DNA of 6,507 nt from Brevundimonas sp. (GTDB lineage: Bacteria; Pseudomonadota; Alphaproteobacteria; Caulobacterales; Caulobacteraceae): the NCBI RefSeq assembly GCF_031082345.1, contig NZ_JAVHLH010000166.1, forward strand, positions 1-6,507, written 5' to 3'. Position 1 is the first letter of the stretch. Each line of letters starts with the position of its first letter. The notes below the pieces were generated by a model. That model worked only from the letters and a program-made list of their open reading frames with translations. It was not told where the DNA came from and did no database searches. The position numbers and the translations under genes were made by a program. Shown piece after piece: positions 1-5,325 of this stretch.

Positions 1-1775
1 TCAACACAGGGGCGAACCTCCTCGCCTTCATCACTCAGCACCTCGGCCAGCTTTTCACCGGGTTTCAGGCCGCTGAATTCGATCATGATATCCACGTCCG
101 GGACCTTGCCGCTAAGCTCTATCATCTGGCGGGCCAGGTCGGCGATCCGGACCGGCTCGCCCATCTCCAGCAGGAATTTGCGCGGCCGACCCGCCGGAGT
201 GCCAGCGCCGATGGCGGCGCTGTGGAGAACCAGCTGAACCGCCTCCGGTATGGTCATGAAGAACCGGTTCACCTCCGGATGGGTGACAGTGACGGGTCCC
301 CCGCGTGCGATCTGGTCACGGAAAATCGGCACCACCGAGCCCGCCGAGCCGAGGACGTTGCCGAAGCGCACCGCGGTCATCCGCGTGTCGCCGCCGAGAG
401 CGAGGTCCAGGAGAGATTCCGCGACCCGCTTGGTGGCTCCCATCACGTTGGTCGGGGCCACGGCCTTGTCGGTCGAGATCAGAACAAATTGGTCCACGCC
501 GTGGGCCACGGCGGCCTGCACCACGTTCCAGGTGCCCTGCACATTGGTCAGGACCCCCTCGGCGGGGTTGTTCTCGACGAGGGCGACGTGCTTCAGGGCG
601 GCGGCGTGGAAAACTATGTCCGGCCGTTCGGCGCTGAACACCTCCGCGATGCGGTCGGCGTCGCGGACGTTCGCCAGGATGGCCCGGCGGCCGGCTTCCG
701 CCCGGGTGCGCTCAAGTTCGCGGTCGATCTCGAAGAGCAGGAACTCGGAATGATCGACCATGCTGAGGTGGGCGCAACCGAGCGCCAACAACTGGCGGCA
801 GAGTTCCGAGCCGATGCTTCCGCCGGCTCCGGTAACCAACACCCGGCGGCCGGAGACGAGGTTGCGTATTGGCGCAGCATCCAGGGCGATCGGCTTGCGA
901 GGCAGAAAATCCTCGAGCGGGATTTCCTTGAGTTCATTCTCGGCCCCGGGAGCGCCGCCGATCTCGGCCAGGCTTTGGGGTTTGAGAAGCGTATGTCCCG
1001 CACTGCGGAGCTCGCCGATCCGCTCGGTCGAGAAGCCATAAGCCTGAACCGGATCGTCCAGAAACACTATGGCGTGAGGCGCCGCGCCTCGCCCGGTCAA
1101 GCCGCTGTGGGCTGGAACCCAGGTAGACAGGCTGGCGATGAAGGGCACTCCGTGCAGGCGGAGACCAACCTCGTCGGGATGGGGAGTGACGATGCCGACT
1201 GGCTGATACGAGGTATGCGGATCACCCTGAAGCATCCTCAACTGGCGGTCGGCCGCCGCCATCGAACCGACAATCAGCAGCGGCGTACGATCTGTCGCCG
1301 GGCGCGGCCACCAACTAGGCAGGAAGTGGGCCGCCAGGCCCGGATCGTGTGGCAGGCGCCAGACCATGCGGAAGCCGACAAGCAAGGCCAGGCTCACCAG
1401 CCAAGCCAGGGGCAATACCGACCGAGGCAGTTCCACGCCACGATCAAGGAAGAAGATCAGTCCGAGGAAAACGCCGGTCGTAATCGTGACGTTGCCGACC
1501 AGGCCCACGACTTCGCGCATGGAGGCGAAGCGCCAGGCCGAGCGTTCTGACTGAAAGACAATCTCGGTTCCCGCGCCGATGCACGCATACAGTGCGGCCC
1601 AACCCACCACACGCACCGCGTCCGGGTTTGTCAGCCACCACTCAAGGGGCAGGGCGCGCCGCAACTCATAGGCGAGCACAAAACCCAGAAACAGCAGACC
1701 GATGTGAAGGCAGAATTTGACTGCCCATGCCAAGGTCAAGCCGGCTGGCGCCGCGGTTCTGGCAGTACCCGTCAT
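1..1775 (-). CDS. Membrane-anchored nucleoside-diphosphate-sugar 4,6-dehydratase, WbpM/PglF/CapD family (3' end off window)
   Basis: Reading the minus strand gives 591 uninterrupted codons that run off the left edge without a stop; family members are usually about 600-660 residues, so little is missing. Four hydrophobic segments (about 15-37, 54-72, 89-110, 120-138) form the usual N-terminal membrane region. A degenerate nucleotide-binding-like domain follows (about 164-285), then the catalytic extended SDR domain from about 308. Its NAD(P) motif is TGAGGSIG (315-322). The catalytic segment STDKAVAPTNVMGATK (434-449) has the T-D...M-x3-K arrangement of this family (T435, D436, M445, K449), with Met in place of the usual SDR Tyr. 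The conserved late motifs RFGNVLGS (470-477) and LKPGEKL (570-576) are present. Known family role: UDP-GlcNAc 4,6-dehydration to a 4-keto-6-deoxy sugar, a precursor of QuiNAc, FucNAc or bacillosamine-type residues; the exact stereochemistry and substrate cannot be read here. The ATG at 1775 is chosen because GAGAG (1780-1784) lies four bases upstream and TM1 follows directly. An in-frame ATG at 1889 would add 38 residues but has no clear ribosome site. Confidence 0.95.
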   Translation of the reverse strand, partial: MTGTARTAAPAGLTLAWAVKFCLHIGLLFLGFVLAYELRRALPLEWWLTNPDAVRVVGWAALYACIGAGTEIVFQSERSAWRFASMREVVGLVGNVTITTGVFLGLIFFLDRGVELPRSVLPLAWLVSLALLVGFRMVWRLPHDPGLAAHFLPSWWPRPATDRTPLLIVGSMAAADRQLRMLQGDPHTSYQPVGIVTPHPDEVGLRLHGVPFIASLSTWVPAHSGLTGRGAAPHAIVFLDDPVQAYGFSTERIGELRSAGHTLLKPQSLAEIGGAPGAENELKEIPLEDFLPRKPIALDAAPIRNLVSGRRVLVTGAGGSIGSELCRQLLALGCAHLSMVDHSEFLLFEIDRELERTRAEAGRRAILANVRDADRIAEVFSAERPDIVFHAAALKHVALVENNPAEGVLTNVQGTWNVVQAAVAHGVDQFVLISTDKAVAPTNVMGATKRVAESLLDLALGGDTRMTAVRFGNVLGSAGSVVPIFRDQIARGGPVTVTHPEVNRFFMTIPEAVQLVLHSAAIGAGTPAGRPRKFLLEMGEPVRIADLARQMIELSGKVPDVDIMIEFSGLKPGEKLAEVLSDEGEEVRPCV

Positions 1776-1818
1776 AGAACTCTCGATGGTGAGGGCAATC
1801 CATACCCAGCAACGGGAT

Positions 1819-1843
1819 CGCTTAGCCCTAGCCTGTGCGTCAG
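1819..1843 (-). promoter_or_regulatory. Possible housekeeping-sigma promoter of the dehydratase gene
   Basis: On the minus strand, CTGACGC (1843-1837) lies ten bases before GCTAAGCG (1826-1819). This is an approximate match to the Caulobacter-type consensus TTGACGS-N10-14-GCTANAWC: the -35-like box has one mismatch, and the -10-like box matches only in its first half. It lies about 45-70 bases upstream of the chosen start, a sensible distance. The match is weak and rests on an assumed alphaproteobacterial host. Confidence 0.25.
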
Positions 1844-1890
1844 GCACCGCCCTCTGGCAGAATCCGAAACAATTGGCAAACGCACACATG

Positions 1891-1920
1891 GCTCAAACGG
1901 ACAGCGCTCAAGCGGACAGC
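1891..1920. repeat. Two-copy 15-base tandem repeat containing CGGACAGC
   Basis: The units GCTCAAACGGACAGC (1891-1905) and GCTCAAGCGGACAGC (1906-1920) are adjacent and differ at one base. Each carries CGGACAGC, which shares its CGGACAG core with the right arm of the palindrome at 1982-1999. The repeat is upstream of both divergent genes and within 120 bases of the dehydratase start. It is most simply read as a pair of direct-repeat protein-binding sites, though replication slippage alone could also produce it. Confidence 0.7.
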
Positions 1921-1981
1921 GCGTCATGCGGCCCGCCCGCTACCGAGAGCTTCAACGGCGGCTCCAAACACTGGCGTGACG

Positions 1982-1999
1982 TGTCCGCTGCAGCGGACA
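1982..1999. promoter_or_regulatory. Perfect 18-base palindrome, operator-like
   Basis: TGTCCGCTGCAGCGGACA is a perfect inverted repeat with no spacer (arms TGTCCGCTG and CAGCGGACA). Immediately to its right, CGGACAGTCCG (1994-2004) forms a second, overlapping palindrome around one central base, and a further GGACAC lies at 2006-2011, mirroring the GTGTCC at 1981-1986. Length and symmetry fit a site for a dimeric regulator such as a TetR- or LuxR-type protein, but this is inference. It lies about 200 bases from each of the two divergent start codons. Confidence 0.55.
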
Positions 2000-2074
2000 G
2001 TCCGAGGACACATCCCCGTGGCCGGCCCAAGGAGCCGCCCGGGCAAACGCCCTGTTGACCGCCGGCGCTTGGTG

Positions 2075-2106
2075 CTGGACAAGGGCACCGGCGCGTCCCT
2101 GTCCAG
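2075..2106 (+). other. Long hairpin in the leader of the export operon
   Basis: The left arm CTGGACA-A-GGG (2075-2085, one bulged A at 2082) can pair with CCCTGTCCAG (2097-2106), giving ten base pairs closed by an 11-base loop (2086-2096). No T-run follows, so it is not a canonical intrinsic terminator. Its arms again contain GGACA and TGTCC, so it may act as a DNA operator with widely spaced half-sites rather than as an RNA structure. It ends about 90 bases before the export gene. A weaker alternative stem (GGTGC 2071-2075 with GCACC 2085-2089) overlaps it. Confidence 0.45.
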
Positions 2107-2179
2107 GTCTGTTCAGGGCTGCGCAACCCGTTCTGCGTCCCTGTGTTTCACCCGGCGGTTTCGTCGGCCCGCTTTTTCC

Positions 2180-2185
2180 GAGGTG
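2180..2185 (+). promoter_or_regulatory. Ribosome binding site supporting the start at 2197
   Basis: GAGGTG lies 11 bases before the ATG at 2197. It supports this start over the in-frame ATG at 2143, which would put 18 extra residues in front of a complete lipoprotein signal peptide. Confidence 0.5.
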
Positions 2186-2196
2186 TATTGCCCGTG

Positions 2197-2889
2197 ATGC
2201 GCGTTTCTCTGCTTTTGACAGCCCTTCTGGCCGTCCTGCTCGCCGGCTGCGGGGGGCCGCGCATGGATGTCGCCGCGATGACTGCAGCGCAGCCGGTCGA
2301 TCTGCAACCGGTCGGGACGGAAGTCGAACTCGCCGCTGAGTACCGCATTGGCGTGGGCGACCAGCTCGACGTCACCGTGTTCCAGGTTGAGGACTTGTCG
2401 TTCGAAGAACTGGTGGTCGATACGTCGGGCAACATCAACATGCCCCTGATCGGCGCCGTCCGGGGCGCGGGGCGCACCGCCGGCGAGATGTCCGCCGATA
2501 TCGCAGCGCGGTTGGCGGCGCGGTATCTGCGCGATCCCCAGGTGACCGTCACGGTCAAGGAGGCCGCCAGCCAGAAGATCACCGTAGACGGGGCGGTCAC
2601 CAAGCCAGGCGTTTATGAGATGCGTGGATCGAGCTCTCTCCTCCAGGCTGTGGCCATGGCGGAGGGGCCTACGGGCGTGGCGGACCTGACCAAGGTCGCC
2701 GTATTCCGTACAATCGCTGGTCAGCGGTCAGTCGCCGTGTTTGACCTCGCGGCCATCCGGCAAGGTCGGGCTTCCGATCCGGAGGTGTTCGGCGATGACG
2801 TCATCGTGGTTGACACCTCACGCCTCAACTCCGCGCTGCGTGGTCTGGTCAACGCGATTCCCGCCCTGGCTGTTTTCCGGCCGTTCTAG
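2197..2889 (+). CDS. Outer-membrane polysaccharide export lipoprotein (Wza/HfsD-like)
   Basis: This 230-residue protein begins with a lipoprotein signal peptide: Arg at position 2, a hydrophobic stretch (3-15) and the lipobox LLAGC, with Cys18 as the acylated residue. A polysaccharide-export (Poly_export) domain follows at about 46-120, opening with the typical YRIGVGDQLDVTVF and including the segment DTSGNINMPLIGAVRGAGRT. One SLBB domain spans about 127-178 (KITVDGAVTKPGVYEMRG, then the LLQAVAMAEG helix). The short hydrophobic C-terminus (about 210-230) could be the membrane-inserted end. The known family role is as a periplasmic/outer-membrane channel for exported polymer, working with a Wzc-type inner-membrane partner, which is the next gene. 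At 230 residues it is much shorter than E. coli Wza and resembles the compact single-SLBB exporters common in alphaproteobacteria. The exact polymer exported cannot be told. Confidence 0.92.
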   Translation: MRVSLLLTALLAVLLAGCGGPRMDVAAMTAAQPVDLQPVGTEVELAAEYRIGVGDQLDVTVFQVEDLSFEELVVDTSGNINMPLIGAVRGAGRTAGEMSADIAARLAARYLRDPQVTVTVKEAASQKITVDGAVTKPGVYEMRGSSSLLQAVAMAEGPTGVADLTKVAVFRTIAGQRSVAVFDLAAIRQGRASDPEVFGDDVIVVDTSRLNSALRGLVNAIPALAVFRPF

Positions 2890-3017
2890 GGGCCGGCAGG
2901 CCGAGGGATGGGCCGACCCCGGCGCTCCGATTTACGCATGCCTGCGGGGCCACGAGAATGTCGAGATTTCGGGTGCGTGTCAGCAGGCTTTGCGATATCA
3001 GCCCGAATTGTTTGAGC

Positions 3018-3031
3018 GCGGCCAAGGCCGC
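3018..3031 (+). other. Short GC-rich hairpin just before the kinase start
   Basis: GCGGCC (3018-3023), AA, GGCCGC (3026-3031) form a perfect inverted repeat; in RNA it would be about five base pairs with a CAAG loop. It lies nine bases before the ATG at 3040 and contains the only upstream purine-rich stretch (AAGG, 3024-3027), so it could limit ribosome access. The rest of the 150-base gap (2890-3039) shows no gene and no clear promoter or terminator. Confidence 0.35.
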
Positions 3032-3039
3032 AAAGCGTA

Positions 3040-5325
3040 ATGGAAAGCATGATGCTGGGCGACAACTCCTTCGCTGACGAACGCGGCGCTCGGCCAACCC
3101 TGGCGGTCGGCGCCTCCGCCGATGCGTCGGTCAATGCTCCTTCCGGGGTCTGGGCCGAGAACCGCGACGGTGCGCAGGTTCTGGATTTGGCGGTGTACTG
3201 GCGTTTGGCGCTCAAACACCGCATTCTGATCCTCGGCTGCTTTTTTGGCGCATTGGCTGTCGGCACGGCGCTGACGCTCCTCATGACGCCCATCTACACG
3301 GCCCAGGCGACCTTGCAGATCGATCGGGAGGCTGCCCGGGTTTTCAACTCTGAGTCTGTGGCTCCCAGTGAAAGCCTGATTCAGGGCGAAGAATTTTTCC
3401 AGACGCAGTACGGCCTCCTCCGCAGCCGGTCGCTGGCGGAACGGGTCATTGAAACCCTGGGTCTGGCGAGTTCCGACGAAGCGCTGAAATCTATCGGCGT
3501 TGAAGCTCCGCAGGCCTCGGGCACCGCCGCCAGTGCGGCCGAGAAGCGCCGGGCCGCAGCCCTTGAAGCCTTGCAGGAAAATCTCAGCGTTTCGCCCGTC
3601 CGCGGCTCGCGCTTGGTGGCGATTGGCTACGACAATCCCGATCCGGTGGTCGCGGCAAGAATCGCCAATGGATTCGCCGAGAACTTTATTCAGGCCAATC
3701 TGGATCGAAAGTTCGAAAGCTCCTCCTACGCCCGCGAGTTTCTGGAGGAACGTATCGCGCAGACCAAGGACCGGCTTGAATCCGCCGAACGACAGTTGGT
3801 CGCCTATGCCGCCAACCAGCAAATCATCAACATCAGCGAAGCCGACGAAGGGGGGGAGTCCGGCGGGGCCAGCCGGTCACTGACCTCGAACAACCTTGTC
3901 GCCCTGAATGCGGCGCTCGGGAAAGCGCGCGCCGACCGGGTCGCGGCGGAAGAACGGTGGCGGTCGGCCCGCACAGCGCCTCTGATGACGCTGCCTGAAG
4001 TGTTGCAGAACCCCACGATACAGCGACTGATAGAACAGCGGGCGATCCTCGACGCGTCGTATCAACAGAAGCTCAGCGTTTATCAGCCGGACTACCCGGA
4101 AATGGTGCAGCTCAAGGCCCAGATCGAAGAGGCCGAGGGACAGATCCAGACCATCGCCGGCAATATCCGGAGTTCGATCCAGAACCAGTACGAGATCGCC
4201 GCCAACCAGGAGCGTTCCCTTCAGGCGCAGGTGACCGGATTGACCGGGGACGTGCTCGATCTGCGGGATCGCTCCATCCAGTACAACATCCTGCAACGGG
4301 AGCTCGACACGACCCGCACCCTGTATGAGGGCTTGCTGCAGCGCTACAAGGAAGTCGGAGTAACGGGCAACATAGCGGCGAACAACATCTCGATCGTCGA
4401 CCTGGCGTCTCCGCCGGAGAGGCCGTCAAAGCCCAATCTGTTGGTGAATGTCATCCTCTCGGCGCTCCTCGGACTGGGCTTGGGTGTGGTCGCGGCCCTG
4501 GTGCTGGAAGCCCTTGACGAGACTGTAGCGACGCCGGACGACGTCGAGAGCAAGCTGGGTATTCCGGTGCTCGGCGTCATCCCGCTGCTGGAGAAAGGGC
4601 AGACGACGACCGCCGCATTGGCGGACATCCGATCAGGCTTCTCTGAGGCTTACTATTCCCTGAGAACCGCACTCCAGTTCTCGACCCCCGAAGGCGCACC
4701 GACCAGTTTGTTGGTGACCAGCGCCCGACCCGCCGAAGGCAAATCGACCACGGCCTTCGCGATCGCCGTTAACCTTGCCCGGATCAACAAACGGGTTCTG
4801 CTGGTCGATGGCGACCTTCGCAATCCGTCGATGCACCGCGTCGTCGGCGTCGAGAACGAGCGAGGCATGAGCAATCTGCTCTCGGGCGCCGCTGACCTTG
4901 CTGCAGTGGCTCAGCGCACGAGCCAGGAAAACCTGTTCTTCATCCCCTGCGGTCCGCTTCCGCCCAACCCGGCCGAACTGTGGGGCGGCGATCGACTGCG
5001 CCACATCCTGGCTGAGGCCCGCAACAGTTTTGACCACGTGGTCATTGACGGCCCTCCCGTACTCGGCTTCGCGGACTCGCCCTTGCTGGCGGCATCCGTG
5101 AGCGGCGTCGTGTTCGTGGTGGAGTCACGCGGCACGCGTCGCGGCCAGGCGCGCGGCGCCCTGCGACGCCTCAAGGTCGGCCACGCCCATCTCGTGGGAG
5201 TGGTGCTGACCAAGTTCAGCACCAAGAGCACCTCTTATGGCGGGTACGACTACGCGTACGACTACAAATACGGGTCAGAGCCGGCGCCCGAACCCAGCGA
5301 GCGCAAGAAGGGCAAACAGGGTTGA
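3040..5325 (+). CDS. Fused Wzz chain-length regulator and BY-type tyrosine autokinase (Wzc-like)
   Basis: This 761-residue inner-membrane protein combines both halves of a Wzc-type kinase. A cytoplasmic N-terminus leads, via DLAVYWRLALKHR (49-61), into TM1 (about 61-82). A long periplasmic region with coiled-coil segments and a GNVR-type end follows, then a proline-rich stretch (SPPERPSKPN) and TM2 (about 467-492). The cytoplasmic kinase domain carries Walker A SARPAEGKST (561-570, K568), Walker A' LLVDGDLR (587-594, D590 and D592) and Walker B HVVIDGPP (666-673, D670). The C-terminus has six tyrosines in a row of short spacings (Y733, Y736, Y738, Y740, Y742, Y744), the typical trans-autophosphorylation cluster. 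Known family role: control of polymer length and export in Wzy-dependent pathways through cycles of phosphorylation and oligomerisation with the Wza partner, encoded just upstream. No cognate phosphatase is in view. The start is uncertain: ATGs at 3049 and 3052 are in frame, and GGAAAG (3042-3047) lies four bases before the latter. Confidence 0.95.
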   Translation: MESMMLGDNSFADERGARPTLAVGASADASVNAPSGVWAENRDGAQVLDLAVYWRLALKHRILILGCFFGALAVGTALTLLMTPIYTAQATLQIDREAARVFNSESVAPSESLIQGEEFFQTQYGLLRSRSLAERVIETLGLASSDEALKSIGVEAPQASGTAASAAEKRRAAALEALQENLSVSPVRGSRLVAIGYDNPDPVVAARIANGFAENFIQANLDRKFESSSYAREFLEERIAQTKDRLESAERQLVAYAANQQIINISEADEGGESGGASRSLTSNNLVALNAALGKARADRVAAEERWRSARTAPLMTLPEVLQNPTIQRLIEQRAILDASYQQKLSVYQPDYPEMVQLKAQIEEAEGQIQTIAGNIRSSIQNQYEIAANQERSLQAQVTGLTGDVLDLRDRSIQYNILQRELDTTRTLYEGLLQRYKEVGVTGNIAANNISIVDLASPPERPSKPNLLVNVILSALLGLGLGVVAALVLEALDETVATPDDVESKLGIPVLGVIPLLEKGQTTTAALADIRSGFSEAYYSLRTALQFSTPEGAPTSLLVTSARPAEGKSTTAFAIAVNLARINKRVLLVDGDLRNPSMHRVVGVENERGMSNLLSGAADLAAVAQRTSQENLFFIPCGPLPPNPAELWGGDRLRHILAEARNSFDHVVIDGPPVLGFADSPLLAASVSGVVFVVESRGTRRGQARGALRRLKVGHAHLVGVVLTKFSTKSTSYGGYDYAYDYKYGSEPAPEPSERKKGKQG
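5305..5312 (+). promoter_or_regulatory. Ribosome binding site for the TTG start at 5322
   Basis: AAGAAGGG lies nine bases before the TTG at 5322, inside the last codons of the kinase gene. Together with the overlap of TTG with the kinase TGA (5323-5325), it supports translational coupling. Confidence 0.5.

Larger units (their letters stand above)
1776..2196. promoter_or_regulatory. Divergent intergenic control region (421 bases, no credible gene)
   Basis: This region separates the minus-strand dehydratase from the plus-strand export operon, so it should hold promoters for both. Short open frames exist on both strands, but they overlap one another, lack convincing ribosome sites and have low-complexity Arg/Pro/Ser-rich translations; none is accepted as a gene. 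The visible structure is a set of GGACA/TGTCC pentamers: GGACA at 1899, 1914, 1995, 2006 and 2077, and TGTCC at 1982 and 2100 (start positions). They are arranged as a tandem repeat, a perfect palindrome and a hairpin, each listed separately. The clustering suggests regulator binding, but the regulator cannot be named from sequence. Confidence 0.75.

Noticed and set aside
222..1550. A 442-codon plus-strand open frame with an ATG
   Set aside because: It lies antisense to the dehydratase, whose catalytic motifs are unmistakable on the other strand; its own translation has no recognisable domain and reflects GC-rich codon bias.
2055..2081. TTGACC followed 13 bases later by GCTGGACA as a promoter of the export gene
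   Set aside because: The -35-like box is fair, but the -10-like box matches only its first three bases and overlaps the hairpin arm; too weak to annotate.
2143..2196. Upstream in-frame ATG at 2143 as the start of the export lipoprotein
   Set aside because: It would place 18 residues before a complete lipoprotein signal peptide; the ATG at 2197 has a ribosome site and gives a proper lipobox position.
1704..2197. Several plus-strand open frames of about 90-120 codons in the divergent region
   Set aside because: They overlap each other in different frames, two begin within the dehydratase gene, translations are Arg/Pro/Ser-rich, and none has a convincing ribosome site.
2877..2896. Inverted repeat CCGGCC / GGCCGG spanning the stop codon of the export gene, as a terminator
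   Set aside because: Six-pair stem with an eight-base loop and no following T-run; in such GC-rich DNA this is expected by chance, and the operon appears to continue.
2998..3822. A 274-codon minus-strand open frame
   Set aside because: It is antisense to the periplasmic region of the kinase gene and shows no family features.
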